Assembly (NCBI RefSeq): GCF_030410515.1
Contig: NZ_JAUHHD010000002.1
Span: forward strand, 351,419-415,418
DNA from: Arthrobacter sp. YD4
Lineage (GTDB): Bacteria; Actinomycetota; Actinomycetes; Actinomycetales; Micrococcaceae
DNA length: 64,000 nucleotides
Direction: 5' to 3'
Part shown: piece by piece, positions 44,809 through 53,513 of the stretch
How positions within the stretch are numbered: position 1 is the stretch's first letter
Layout of the letters: each line of letters begins with the position of its first letter
Position numbers and translations under genes: made by a program
Notes under the pieces: generated by a model
Database searches by the model: none
Seen by the model: the letters and a program-made list of their open reading frames with translations, nothing else
Told to the model about the DNA's origin: nothing

Positions 44809-46113
44809 CTAGATGGGGGTGTGCGGGGCGCGGTCCTCATCGCCGTGGACCTCGATCGCGCGGCGCTCGCGCAGCCGGTCCAGCCGGTTCATCACCGGGG
44901 CCGTGGTGGCCCCGTGCAACACGATCGACATCGCCACTACCAGGCCGACGAAGGCCCAGAGCTGCTGGGCCTGGGCGGCGAAGTTTCCGTGTGCCACGGC
45001 GAATGCCAGGTAGTAGAGCGAGCCGATGCCGCGGATGCCGAAGAAGGAGATGGCGATCCGTTCCCGCGGGCCGGTCTTGCCCCGAGCCAGCCCGAGCCAC
45101 CCCGCCAGCGGCCGCACGATCAACAGGAACGCCAGCGCCACCAGCACCTCGGTCCAGCCGATTCCGGCCAGCAGGCCGCGGGCGATCGCGCCGCCCAGGA
45201 GGACCAGGATCACCACTGTCAGCAGCCGCTCGAGCTGTTCGACGTAGGAGTGCATGACCCGGTGGAAGCCGTGGGTGCGCTCCGCCGCGCGGATAGTGAG
45301 GGCGCAGACGAAGACCGCCACGAACCCGTAGCCATCCAGCAGCTGGGTGACGCCGTAGGCCAGGAAGGTGGCCGCGAGGGCCACGAAGCCCTCCGAGTGG
45401 TTGGAGAGCCGGATGGTCTCGTGCCGGGCGGTGAAGAAGAGCCGGCCCAGCAGCTTGCCCGTGCCGAAGCCGAGCAGGACGCCGATGACGATCCGCCACA
45501 GCAGGTCCACGGCCAGGAAGTGGCCCAACCAGGCCGAGGGTGCGGCGCCGACGAAGCTGATGGCGATGGCCAGGTACACGAACGGGAAGGCCAGACCGTC
45601 GTTGAGCCCCGCCTCGGAGGTCAGCCCGAACCGGATCTCGTCCTCGCGTTCGGTCTCCTCGTCCTCGTCCGCCGGCTCCCCCACCTGGACTTCGGAGGCC
45701 AGCACGGGGTCCGTGGGGGCGAGGGCCGCGGCCACCAGGAGTGCCGCACCCAGTCCCAGGCCCAGGAACCAGAGCCCCAGCAGGGTCAGGCCCACAATGC
45801 ACAGCGGCATGGCCAGGACCAGCATCCGCCAGGTGGTGGACCACGCCTTCCGGCCGACGGGACGGTCCAGCGCCAGGCCCGCGCCCATCAGCGAGATGAT
45901 GACGCAGACCTCGGTGAGGTGGGCGACGAAGTCCCCGTGCTGCAACGGGTCAGGGTCCGGCAGCGAGGGGATGAGCGTGAAGGCCAGCATGCCGCCGCCG
46001 AGGAAGACCATCGGCATGGACAGGGGTGCGTTGCGCAGGAGCTTCGGCAGGATGGCGGCCACGAAGACGGCGATCCCGGCCGCGGTAAAAACGATGCTGG
46101 GAGCTTCAAACAT
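44809..46113 (-). CDS. Cation/proton antiporter (CPA1-like)
   Basis: 434 residues with 12-13 membrane helices. Key segments are ALAPTDPVLASEVQVG, where the Asp of the unwound helix lies, RFGLTSEAGLNDGLAFPFVYLAI (the ND motif of Na+/H+ exchangers) and FFGIRGIGSLYYLAFA. An acidic loop (GEPADEDEETEREDE) follows the TDP motif. ATG 46113 is preferred because AGGAGG is 8 nt upstream; the next in-frame ATG is too close to it. A domain for regulation is absent. Confidence 0.88.
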   Translation of the reverse strand: MFEAPSIVFTAAGIAVFVAAILPKLLRNAPLSMPMVFLGGGMLAFTLIPSLPDPDPLQHGDFVAHLTEVCVIISLMGAGLALDRPVGRKAWSTTWRMLVLAMPLCIVGLTLLGLWFLGLGLGAALLVAAALAPTDPVLASEVQVGEPADEDEETEREDEIRFGLTSEAGLNDGLAFPFVYLAIAISFVGAAPSAWLGHFLAVDLLWRIVIGVLLGFGTGKLLGRLFFTARHETIRLSNHSEGFVALAATFLAYGVTQLLDGYGFVAVFVCALTIRAAERTHGFHRVMHSYVEQLERLLTVVILVLLGGAIARGLLAGIGWTEVLVALAFLLIVRPLAGWLGLARGKTGPRERIAISFFGIRGIGSLYYLAFAVAHGNFAAQAQQLWAFVGLVVAMSIVLHGATTAPVMNRLDRLRERRAIEVHGDEDRAPHTPI

Positions 46114-46304
46114 GCGCATGCCCTCCTGTGGAAACCGGATTGCGGGCCCGGGCCGGGGGTCCGGGCGCGGCCCCCGCAGGGGAGCGTGCCGTTGCCTCAA
46201 TCGTGTACCGCTTCTTGCACCCTACCGGCTCCGGACAGGCCCATCGTGCCCCGCAGACTAGAATAGAGGGCGGCCAAACGGCCTGATTCAACGAAAGACC
46301 AGTA

Positions 46305-46559
46305 ATGAACACACACACCATGCGGGCCGTCGGCCCCGATGCCACGTCCATCAGCCTCTCGTTTGACAGTGCGCGCGAAGTCCACAGCGGCCTCGAAAAC
46401 GCCGTCAACACCCTGATCGCCTCGGCGTCCGTCGAACGACGCTGCGGCATCCGGGTCACCCGGCACCAGCCGGGCGCCTACACCGTGTCCCTCGATGACA
46501 CCGTGCCCTTCGGCGAGACCCACGAGAGCCACGAGAGCCGCGAGGCCATCGCCGCGTAG
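46305..46559 (+). CDS. Hypothetical 84-residue protein
   Basis: No family was recognised. The sequence has a strand-helix pattern (ISLSFDSAREVHSGLENAVNTLIASAS, then IRVTRHQPGAYTVSLDDTVPFGETHES) resembling a small alpha/beta domain. The C-terminus ends in repeated HES units. Moderate AAAGA upstream of the ATG. A 23-bp hairpin follows 9 nt after the stop, indicating a real transcribed unit. Confidence 0.65.
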   Translation: MNTHTMRAVGPDATSISLSFDSAREVHSGLENAVNTLIASASVERRCGIRVTRHQPGAYTVSLDDTVPFGETHESHESREAIAA

Positions 46560-46568
46560 CGGACTCCT

Positions 46569-46619
46569 GGACATGCGGAAGGCCGGTGAGGGACCTCCTC
46601 ACCGGCCTTCCGCATGTCC
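46569..46619. terminator. 23-bp perfect hairpin between convergent small genes
   Basis: Arms 46569-46591 and 46597-46619 are exact complements around a 5-nt loop (GACCT). No U-tract occurs on either side. It lies between the plus-strand gene ending at 46559 and the minus-strand gene ending at 46647, so it can end both transcripts. Confidence 0.8.
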
Positions 46620-46646
46620 GGGTCCGGGCAGTCTGCGTGTGCTGCG

Positions 46647-46883
46647 CTAGCTGCGCCGGACCTGGACGCCGTCGGACTTCAGGAACAGCTGCGCCTCGCC
46701 GGGCGCCGCCGGCACCAGCCAGAGGACGTTCCCGCTGTCCGAGACTTCTTCCACGGACCCGGCCGCGATCAGCTGGGCGTGCTTAAGGATGTCCACCCGG
46801 TCCCCCGCCGTGAGGCTCCGCCAGTCCGAGACCGTGGCCGCGAATGCCGAGCGCCTGGACAGGACCGTCCCGCGTGCTTTCAT
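46647..46883 (-). CDS. Hypothetical 78-residue protein
   Basis: No family was recognised. Its sequence (RSLTAGDRVDILKHAQLIAAGSVEEVSDSGNVLWLVPAAPGEAQLFLKSDGVQV) looks like a small beta-barrel, perhaps an SH3-like fold. Start ATG 46883 has AAAGGGGTAG upstream. No membrane segment. It lies between the hairpin at 46569-46619 and the hut region. Confidence 0.65.
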   Translation of the reverse strand: MKARGTVLSRRSAFAATVSDWRSLTAGDRVDILKHAQLIAAGSVEEVSDSGNVLWLVPAAPGEAQLFLKSDGVQVRRS

Positions 46884-47025
46884 GAACGTCTACCCCTTTG
46901 TAGATCTTGTCGCTGTGTGAATCTGTGGTGTGAATCCATGCTCTGAATCCACTGCGCGCACCGGTGTGGCACCGGTCATAGTTTTACTACATTCCGCCCC
47001 GCCTCGGCGGACCGGGCGCCGAACA

Positions 47026-47044
47026 TTTCGGGAGGTCCCCGAAA
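47026..47044 (-). terminator. Possible hutH hairpin
   Basis: TTTCGGG pairs with CCCGAAA (7 bp, 5-nt loop) 30 nt past the hutH stop. It is short and has no real U-tract. Confidence 0.45.
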
Positions 47045-47073
47045 CGCCCGGCGTCCCTGCATTTTCTGCGTCG

Positions 47074-48666
47074 TCAGGCCAGATTTCCGACGGCGGATTC
47101 GGCGGCGTCACGGACGGCGCCGGAGCCCACCAGCCGGTCCGCGGCCTCCAGTTCCGGCGAGAGGAACCGGTCCGTTCCCGGCCCCTCTACCACGCCGCGG
47201 AGGGCGGCGATCACGGCGGAGCCCGCCGGCCCCGGTTCGAGGGTGCCGTCGGAGAGCTGGGTTCGGATGTCCAGGGCCCGGGCGGAGGTGACCAGTTCGA
47301 TCGCGAGCACCCGGCGCAGGTTCTCCACCGCGCGCCGCAGCTTGCGCGCGGCATGCCAGCCCATGGACACGTGGTCCTCCTGCATGGCCGAGCTCGGAAT
47401 CGAGTCCACCGACGCCGGGACGGCCAGCCGCTTGTTGTCCGAGACCAGCCCGGCCTGGGTGTACTGGGCGATCATCAGGCCCGAATCCACGCCGGGGTCG
47501 GAGGCCAGGAACGCAGGCAGCCCGTGCGAGCGGGCCGGGTCCAGCATCCGGTCCGTGCGGCGTTCGGCGATGGAGCTCAGGTCCGCGACCGCGATCGCCA
47601 GGTAGTCCAGGACGTAGGCCACCGGGGCGCCGTGGAAGTTCCCGTTGGAGCTGACCCGGCCATCCGGGAGCACCACGGGGTTGTCGATCGCGGCGGCCAG
47701 CTCCCGGGACGCCACCAGGGCGGCGTGGTCCACGGTGTCACGGACGGCGCCTGCCACCTGGGGTGCGCAGCGCAGGGAGTACGCGTCCTGGACCTTGGTG
47801 TCGTTGACCCGGTGCGAGGCCACGATCGGGGAGTTCGAGAGGACCCTCAGCATGTTGTCCGCGGAGGCTGCCTGCCCGGGATGCGGCCGGAGCGCGGCGT
47901 GCAGCTCGGGCAGGAACACCTGGTCCGTGCCGAGCAGCGCCTCGACGCTGAGCGCGGCGGTGATATCCGCCGTCGTCAGCAGCAGCCGCAGGTCCGCGAT
48001 GGCCATCAGCAGCATGCCCAGCATGCCCTCGGTGCCGTTGACCAGGGCCAGGCCTTCCTTCTCGGCCAGCGTGACGGGTTCGATGCCGTGCGCGGCCAGC
48101 AGCTCCGCGACCGGAGCCTCGCCGCGTCCGCCGTAGCGGGTGCCGTCGGGACCGGTGGCCTCGCCCTCGCCCATCAGCACAAGGGCCACGTGGGACAGCG
48201 GGGCCAGGTCGCCGGAGCAGCCGAGGGAGCCGAACTCGCGGACCAACGGCGTGATGCCGGCGTTCAGCACATCCACCATGGTCTGCAGCACCACGGGCCG
48301 GACCCCGGTGCGGCCGGAGGCGAGGGTCTTGGCGCGCAGGAACATAATGCCGCGAACCACCTCGCGTTCCACGGCCGGGCCCATGCCGGCGGCGTGGCTG
48401 CGGATCAGCGATTTCTGGAGCTGGGTGCGCAGTTCGGCGGGGATGTGCCGGTTGGCCAGGGCGCCGAAGCCGGTGGAGATGCCGTACGCCGGGACCTCGC
48501 TGTTGGCCAGCCCGTCGATGTGGGCGCGGACCTTCTCGACGGCGTCGAGCGCGTCCTGGGCGATGGTCACCCGGGCGTCGTGGCGGGCGACGGCGACGAC
48601 GTCCTCGGGCGTGACGCCGCTGGCGCCGAGGGTGACGGTGAGCGGCGAGTGGGCGGTAAGGGTCAT
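47074..48666 (-). CDS. hutH: Histidine ammonia-lyase
   Basis: 530 residues. It deaminates histidine to urocanate using the self-made MIO cofactor. The MIO tripeptide is Cys150-Ser151-Gly152 in GCSGDLAPLSHVAL; many homologues have Ala-Ser-Gly, and the Cys form is known in some lyases. Other motifs are YGISTGFGALANRHI, SSNGNFHG and NSIPSSAMQEDHVSMGWHAARK-type residues. Ten bases separate it from hutU. The C-terminal end (VRDAAESAVGNLA) is normal. Confidence 0.95.
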   Translation of the reverse strand: MTLTAHSPLTVTLGASGVTPEDVVAVARHDARVTIAQDALDAVEKVRAHIDGLANSEVPAYGISTGFGALANRHIPAELRTQLQKSLIRSHAAGMGPAVEREVVRGIMFLRAKTLASGRTGVRPVVLQTMVDVLNAGITPLVREFGSLGCSGDLAPLSHVALVLMGEGEATGPDGTRYGGRGEAPVAELLAAHGIEPVTLAEKEGLALVNGTEGMLGMLLMAIADLRLLLTTADITAALSVEALLGTDQVFLPELHAALRPHPGQAASADNMLRVLSNSPIVASHRVNDTKVQDAYSLRCAPQVAGAVRDTVDHAALVASRELAAAIDNPVVLPDGRVSSNGNFHGAPVAYVLDYLAIAVADLSSIAERRTDRMLDPARSHGLPAFLASDPGVDSGLMIAQYTQAGLVSDNKRLAVPASVDSIPSSAMQEDHVSMGWHAARKLRRAVENLRRVLAIELVTSARALDIRTQLSDGTLEPGPAGSAVIAALRGVVEGPGTDRFLSPELEAADRLVGSGAVRDAAESAVGNLA

Positions 48667-48675
48667 CGGATGTAC

Positions 48676-50451
48676 CTACTTCGTTGCTTCTGCGGAGTCT
48701 GCGGAGTCTGGGCCCACGCGGACAGGGTCCCCTGGCCGAGCTTGCGAGGCTAGGGAGTCCGTGGGGAGCATGGGGATGCGGACGCCGCGTTCTCTGGCGA
48801 CCTCGACGGCGCGGTCGTAGCCGGCGTCGGCGTGGCGGATGACGCCCATGCCGGGGTCGTTGGTGAGCAGTCGCTCAAGCTTCTGCGCGGCGAGGTCGGT
48901 ACCGTCGGCGACTGAGACCTGGCCGGCGTGGATCGAGCGGCCGATGCCGACGCCGCCGCCGTGGTGTAGGGAGACCCAGGTGGCACCGGAGGCGGTATTG
49001 AGCAGGGCGTTCAGCAGCGGCCAGTCGGCGATCGCGTCCGAGCCGTCGGCCATGGCCTCCGTTTCGCGGTACGGGGAGGCGACGGAGCCGGAATCGAGGT
49101 GGTCGCGGCCGATCACGATGGGGGCCTTGACCTTGCCCTCCTTGACCAGCTGGTTGAAGAGCAGGCCGGCCTTGGCGCGTTCGCCGTAGCCGAGCCAGCA
49201 GATCCGCGCGGGCAGGCCCTCGAATTCCACCCGTTCCTGCGCGGCGTCGATCCAGCGGTGCAGGTGCTTGTTCCCGGGGAACAGTTCCTTGATGGCCTCG
49301 TCCGTGACGCGGATGTCCTCGGGGTCGCCGGAGAGCGCCACCCAGCGGAACGGGCCCAGGCCCTCGCAGAACAGCGGCCGGATGTAGGCCGGGACGAAGC
49401 CGGGGAACTCGAAGGCCCGGGTGTAGCCGCCCTTGCGCGCCTCGTCACGGATGGAGTTGCCGTAGTCGAAGACCTCGGCGCCGGCGTCCTGGAATTCGAC
49501 CATGGCCTGGACGTGGCGGGCCATGGAGGCCTGGGCCTTCTTGGTGAAGCCCTCCGGATCGGCTGCAGCCTCGCGGTGCCATTCCTCGACCGTGATCCCC
49601 TCGGGCAGGTAGCTCAGTGGGTCGTGCGCGGAGGTCTGGTCCGTGACGATGTCCACGGTGATTTCGCCGGCGTTGTGGCGGCGGAGGATCTCGGGGAAGA
49701 CCTCGGCGGCGTTGCCGACATACCCCACGGACCAGCCGCGGCGCTCCTCCTTGGCCTTGAGCACCTTGGCGATCGCGGCGTCGAGGTCGGTTTCGACCTC
49801 GTCGAGGTAGCGCTTGCCGGCGCGACGGCGGAGCCGGGATTCGTCGACGTCGACGATCAGGCAGGCGCCGTCGTTGAGGGTGACGGCGAGCGGCTGCGCG
49901 CCGCCCATGCCGCCGCAGCCGCCGGTGAGGGTCAGGGTGCCGGCGAGGGTCCCGTTCTCGTCGCCGGTGAGCTTGCGGCCGATCGCGGCGAAGGTTTCGA
50001 AGGTGCCCTGCAGGATGCCTTGGGTGCCGATATAGATCCAGGACCCGGCGGTCATCTGGCCGTACATCATCAGGCCCTCGGCCTCGAGCCGGCGGAATTC
50101 CGGCCAGGTGGCCCAGTCCCCCACCAGGTTGGAGTTGGCCAGCAGCACGCGAGGGGCCCATTCGTTGGTGCGGAAGACGCCCACCGGCTTGCCGGACTGG
50201 ACCAGCAGGGTCTCATCCTTTTCGAGGGTTTCCAGGGTGCGGGTGATGGCGTCGAAGGCGGCCCAGGACCGGACGGCCCGGCCGGTGCCGCCGTAGACCA
50301 CCAGATCGTCCGGGCGTTCGGCCACCTCGGGGTCCAGGTTGTTCATCAGCATGCGCAGCGGGGCCTCGGTCTGCCAGCTTTTGGCGGTGAGCTCGGTGCC
50401 GCGGGCTGCCTTGACCGGGCGGGCACCGGTGGTGAAATCGGCGGGTGCCAT
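48676..50451 (-). CDS. hutU: Urocanate hydratase
   Basis: 591 residues. It converts urocanate to imidazolone propionate with tightly bound NAD+. Motifs are [15 protein letters not shown] (NAD binding), [34 protein letters not shown] and [18 protein letters not shown]. The C-terminal tail ([14 protein letters not shown]) extends beyond the usual end. hutH follows after 9 nt. hutI, the next enzyme, is not in the window. Confidence 0.95.
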   Translation of the reverse strand: MAPADFTTGARPVKAARGTELTAKSWQTEAPLRMLMNNLDPEVAERPDDLVVYGGTGRAVRSWAAFDAITRTLETLEKDETLLVQSGKPVGVFRTNEWAPRVLLANSNLVGDWATWPEFRRLEAEGLMMYGQMTAGSWIYIGTQGILQGTFETFAAIGRKLTGDENGTLAGTLTLTGGCGGMGGAQPLAVTLNDGACLIVDVDESRLRRRAGKRYLDEVETDLDAAIAKVLKAKEERRGWSVGYVGNAAEVFPEILRRHNAGEITVDIVTDQTSAHDPLSYLPEGITVEEWHREAAADPEGFTKKAQASMARHVQAMVEFQDAGAEVFDYGNSIRDEARKGGYTRAFEFPGFVPAYIRPLFCEGLGPFRWVALSGDPEDIRVTDEAIKELFPGNKHLHRWIDAAQERVEFEGLPARICWLGYGERAKAGLLFNQLVKEGKVKAPIVIGRDHLDSGSVASPYRETEAMADGSDAIADWPLLNALLNTASGATWVSLHHGGGVGIGRSIHAGQVSVADGTDLAAQKLERLLTNDPGMGVIRHADAGYDRAVEVARERGVRIPMLPTDSLASQARPGDPVRVGPDSADSAEATK

Positions 50452-50549
50452 GAGGGGCTCCTTCGTGGTGTGGGGTGGTTCCGGGGAGAGGTTCTGTATC
50501 TACTAAAGCCTGCCGGTGGCGCCGGTCACAGGGCTTTGACGGGGGTGCT

Positions 50550-50565
50550 GTCCGGAATACCAGAC
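50550..50565. promoter_or_regulatory. IclR-type operator A at the hutU promoter
   Basis: GTCCGGAATACCAGAC is a near-perfect 16-bp dyad (GTCYGG-N4-CCRGAC). It lies 99 bp upstream of the hutU start. Two similar sites occur upstream of the IclR gene at 51459-51474 and 51525-51540. Confidence 0.65.
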
Positions 50566-50612
50566 CTAACCAACTCGCAGCTAAAGCCTTTTTCAGGGCC
50601 CACAACGGCCCG

Positions 50613-51437
50613 CTAGTGAGTCGGGCTGGGGCGGCCGTAGATCCGGACCGAGAGATCGTCGGCGGCCTTCTTGACCCGCGCGGCCAGTGCCGGCCATTGC
50701 TCGGCCGGCAACTTGTCCTCGAGGAAGGTCACGGCAACGGCGGCCGTCGGCCAGCCTGCGTGGTCCGTGACGGCGGCGGCGATTGAGCCGAAGCCGGGGG
50801 TGACCTCGCCGTGTTCGGTGGCGTAGCCGCGCTGCCGGACTTGGTCCAGGTGCGAGGAGAGGGCCGAGTACTTGGTGATAGCGGTTTCACTCTCGTGCCG
50901 GACGCTGAACGCGGCGGCATTCGGGTAAAGGGCCCGGACCTGGGACTTCGGCAGGGCGGCCAGGATGGCGCGGCCGCTGGCGGTGAGGTGGCTGGGAAGC
51001 CGGACGCCGACGTCGGTCACCAGGGAGGGGCGGTTTTTGGCGCGCTCCTCCACGATGTAGAGGACGTCGCGGCCGTGCAGGACGGCCAGGTGGGCGCTTT
51101 CGCCGATCTTGTCCACCAGGGCGGCAAGCATGGGGCGGCCCAGACGGGAGAGCGGCTCCTGCCTGGAATAGGCAGAGCTGAGCTCGAAGGCGCTGATGCC
51201 CAGTCCGTAGCGGCGTTCCTCGTGCAGGTGCAGCACGAAGCCGTTGGCCTCCATGACCCCCAGGAGGTGGTAGACGCTGGAGCGCGGCAGGTCCAGCGCT
51301 GTGGCGATGTTCGACGCCGCCATCGGCCCGCGCTTGGAGGCCAGCAGTTTGAGGATCCGCAGGGTGTTTTCGGCGGCGGGAACCTTGGAGGCAGCCCTGG
51401 CGGCGGGCGTGGCGGGGGCGTGCGGTGCAGTTGTCAT
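50613..51437 (-). CDS. IclR-family transcriptional regulator (probable hut regulator)
   Basis: 274 residues with an N-terminal winged HTH (ENTLRILKLLASKRGPMAASNIATALDLPRSSVYHLLGVMEANGFVLH, about 22-75) and an IclR effector domain (VLHGRDVLYIVEE, LPSHLTASGRAILAALP, GEVTPGFGSIAAAVTD). It is next to hutU on the same strand with its own promoter. Three 16-bp sites flank it. Urocanate or a later hut intermediate is the natural ligand guess. Confidence 0.88.
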   Translation of the reverse strand: MTTAPHAPATPAARAASKVPAAENTLRILKLLASKRGPMAASNIATALDLPRSSVYHLLGVMEANGFVLHLHEERRYGLGISAFELSSAYSRQEPLSRLGRPMLAALVDKIGESAHLAVLHGRDVLYIVEERAKNRPSLVTDVGVRLPSHLTASGRAILAALPKSQVRALYPNAAAFSVRHESETAITKYSALSSHLDQVRQRGYATEHGEVTPGFGSIAAAVTDHAGWPTAAVAVTFLEDKLPAEQWPALAARVKKAADDLSVRIYGRPSPTH

Positions 51438-51458
51438 GTCCGTCCTTCGGCAGGGGAT

Positions 51459-51474
51459 GTCCGGTATCCCGTAC
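51459..51474. promoter_or_regulatory. IclR-type operator B upstream of the IclR gene
   Basis: GTCCGGTATCCCGTAC shares TGTCCGG-WAT-CC with operator A, 22 bp before the IclR gene start. Position fits autorepression. Confidence 0.6.
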
Positions 51475-51524
51475 TTAAGAATGCATCGGCAGAAGTCCAG
51501 CGGCGGACCCCATGATTCTCAAGT

Positions 51525-51540
51525 GTCTGTAATCCCAGAT
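51525..51540. promoter_or_regulatory. IclR-type operator C upstream of the IclR gene
   Basis: GTCTGTAATCCCAGAT matches operator A at 12 of 16 positions. It lies 51 bp beyond operator B, close to five helical turns apart (66 bp centre to centre). Confidence 0.5.
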
Positions 51541-51707
51541 AAGACCTCCACCGGAACCACGGCCGCCGCCGTCCCCCGGCGGGCGCTCCGCCGTCGGCGG
51601 CAAGCAAGTAGTCCGTGAGAAAGATGGGGTACCTGTTACTCGTGTGAACGGTGGGTGCGGGTGCCTACCGTGGGGAGACGTTTCGATCCGCCGGAAGGAG
51701 CACTCCG

Positions 51708-52001
51708 ATGGGCGTTCACGCCGCCAGCCACCTCCAGTCCGCTCCCCCTGAACCGCGCGGCGGGGCAGCCCCCGCCGCAGCCCGGGGACAACGCCGTCTC
51801 CGTGCCGTGATCAGCCGCCTGGGCACGCCCCGGGTCCGCTTCCGCGTGGGCCAGGTGGTGGTCGGGGATGACCCCTTCAACGGCCGCCGCGAGGGACGGG
51901 TGACGGTCATCCGGCCACCCTATGTGGGGGTCAGGGTCCCCGGCACGCCGGCAGGAACGCTCGTGTTCTTCGACCACCGCACCGTCCGCCTGCCCGACTG
52001 A
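51708..52001 (+). CDS. Hypothetical 97-residue protein
   Basis: No family was recognised. After a Pro/Ala-rich, basic N-terminus (res 1-35) comes a beta-rich segment PRVRFRVGQVVVGDDPFNGRREGRVTVIRPPYVGVRVPGTPAGTLVFFDHRTVRL that could be an SH3-like barrel. GAAGGAG sits 7 nt before the ATG. It is upstream of the HTH gene with a 43-nt gap on the same strand. Confidence 0.6.
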   Translation: MGVHAASHLQSAPPEPRGGAAPAAARGQRRLRAVISRLGTPRVRFRVGQVVVGDDPFNGRREGRVTVIRPPYVGVRVPGTPAGTLVFFDHRTVRLPD

Positions 52002-52044
52002 GTACCGCATATTCCGTTCCCGCGTCCCAGAAGGAGTCTGTTCC

Positions 52045-52236
52045 ATGCTTCCAGCCGACCGCCCCGCCTACCTGACCATCGCCGAGGTCGCCGACATCAT
52101 GCGCGTGTCCCGGATGACCGTGTACCGCCTGGTCAAGTCGCACGCCCTGGCCGCCGTCCGGTTCGGCCGCTCCTACCGCATCTCCCAGGCTGCGGTGGAG
52201 GGGTACATCCGTCAGTCCGCCACCGGCGCGGTGTGA
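52045..52236 (+). CDS. Small helix-turn-helix protein (excisionase/BldC-like)
   Basis: 63 residues made of one MerR-type winged HTH: YLTIAEVADIMRVSRMTVYRLVKSHALAAVRFGRSYRISQAAVEGYIR. Proteins of this size and pattern act as excisionases or BldC-like regulators. There is no integrase or phage gene nearby, so a host regulator is more likely. AAGGAG is 8 nt upstream. Its stop overlaps the next start (GTGTGAG, GTGA). Confidence 0.82.
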   Translation: MLPADRPAYLTIAEVADIMRVSRMTVYRLVKSHALAAVRFGRSYRISQAAVEGYIRQSATGAV

Positions 52237-52871
52237 GCCGAGCCGCCGCGTTCCGCATTCTTTGTGGTTCGCTGACGCTGGGCCTTGGCCTTGTGAGCGT
52301 CATCTCGGGGCTCAGCATTGTGGGCGGCCTGTCCGGACGGGACGTGCTCACCATACTGGGAATGTCCGCCTGGGGGCTGGGCTTGGCCGGCGCCGGGCTG
52401 TGGCTGATCAGGGGCGGCTCCAAGGGCAAGGCCCTGGTGTTCGTCAGGGACCGCAGGCGCCTCATCATCGTCGGGGTTTTGTTTGCCCTGGTGGTCGGGC
52501 TCCTTGCGTACCTCATGGTGTCCGTCGACGACCGAGGGACCGTCACCGGCCAAATGATGTTGCAGACGATGTTCGCCAACCTGTTCGCATCGATCCCCTT
52601 CCTGCTCTTCGACCGGGAGGACTACAAGGAGCGGGACGCCCCCGTCCCGCTAAGGGCCGCCCAGCGGAAACGAGCCAGGACGCGCGTCATTCTGATAGCC
52701 GGGGGTGGGGCGGCCTTGGTCGCAGGCCGGATTTTCTTCGACCAGCAGTTGGACCGCTGGTGGGAGGGATTCCTTACGAACGCCGGAATGGCATTTATAG
52801 GTGCAGCCGTAGCCCTCGGATACCGCCTCAGGAAGGCACCGCGGCTGGATCCGGACCAGGAGACCCGCTGA
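52233..52871 (+). CDS. Membrane protein of unknown function coupled to the HTH gene
   Basis: 212 residues from GTG 52233. Four to six hydrophobic segments are seen: ILCGSLTLGLGLVSVISGLSIVGGL, ILGMSAWGLGLAGAGLWLI, IIVGVLFALVVGLLAYLMV, ANLFASIPFLLF and VILIAGGGAALVAGRIFF. No domain was recognised. The GTGA overlap with the HTH gene indicates co-translation, so the HTH protein may control it or sense through it. Confidence 0.72.
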   Translation: MSRAAAFRILCGSLTLGLGLVSVISGLSIVGGLSGRDVLTILGMSAWGLGLAGAGLWLIRGGSKGKALVFVRDRRRLIIVGVLFALVVGLLAYLMVSVDDRGTVTGQMMLQTMFANLFASIPFLLFDREDYKERDAPVPLRAAQRKRARTRVILIAGGGAALVAGRIFFDQQLDRWWEGFLTNAGMAFIGAAVALGYRLRKAPRLDPDQETR

Positions 52872-52922
52872 GGCGCGCCCGTTGACTTGCAATCACCCCG
52901 CATCGCGGACAGGATCGCGGTC

Positions 52923-53513
52923 ATGAGCGATGGAGCGAAAGCGGACCTGTGCCGCTACCTGCAGGAGGGCCGTGACGCACTGGTCTGGAAGCTCGACGGT
53001 CTTTCCGACTACGACATCCGCCGGCCGCTCACGCCCACGGGCACGAATCTGCTGGGGCTGATCAAGCATTTAGCGGGGGTCGAGGCCGAGTACTTCGGTT
53101 CGGTGTTCGACCGGCCGTTCCCGGAAACACTGAGCTGGCTCGCACCCGACGCCGAGCCGAACGCTGACATGTGGGCCACTCCCGGGGAGACCCGCGAGGA
53201 CATCATCGGACTGTATCGGCGCGTCTGGGCCCATGCCGACGAGACCATCGCCCGGCTTCCGCTCACGGCCGCCGGGTTTGTTCCGTGGTGGCGCGAAGCC
53301 AGCAATCCCGTCACCCTGGCCCGCATCCTGGTGCACGTGACGGCGGAGACGCACCGGCACGCCGGGCACGCCGATATCGTGCGGGAGTTGGCCGACGGCA
53401 GCGCCGGACACCGGGACGGTTACAGCAACCTGCCCGCAGAAGACCAGGCCTGGTGGGGCAACTACTACAACCGCCTCGAAGCCGTGGCGCGCGGCGAGGG
53501 CACCCAGGGCTAA
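52923..53513 (+). CDS. DinB-family (DUF664) protein
   Basis: 196 residues of a four-helix DinB-like bundle: ALVWKLDGLSDYDIRRPLTPTGTNLLGLIKHLAGVEAEYFG, then VTLARILVHVTAETHRHAGHADIVRELADG. The two His in LIKH and HVTAETHRHAGH are the expected metal ligands. These proteins are linked to mycothiol- or bacillithiol-dependent thiol transfer or have unknown function. ATG 52923 begins the conserved part. The stop overlaps the convergent gene by 4 nt. Confidence 0.85.
   Translation: MSDGAKADLCRYLQEGRDALVWKLDGLSDYDIRRPLTPTGTNLLGLIKHLAGVEAEYFGSVFDRPFPETLSWLAPDAEPNADMWATPGETREDIIGLYRRVWAHADETIARLPLTAAGFVPWWREASNPVTLARILVHVTAETHRHAGHADIVRELADGSAGHRDGYSNLPAEDQAWWGNYYNRLEAVARGEGTQG

Noticed and set aside
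43603..46619. Insertion sequence inverted repeats
   Set aside because: The long perfect hairpins have no transposase between them, loops are only 5-11 nt, and each lies just after a gene stop.
52045..52236. Prophage or integrative element marked by an excisionase-like gene
   Set aside because: No integrase, phage structural gene, tRNA-adjacent direct repeat or transposase was seen nearby; a BldC-like host regulator is sufficient.
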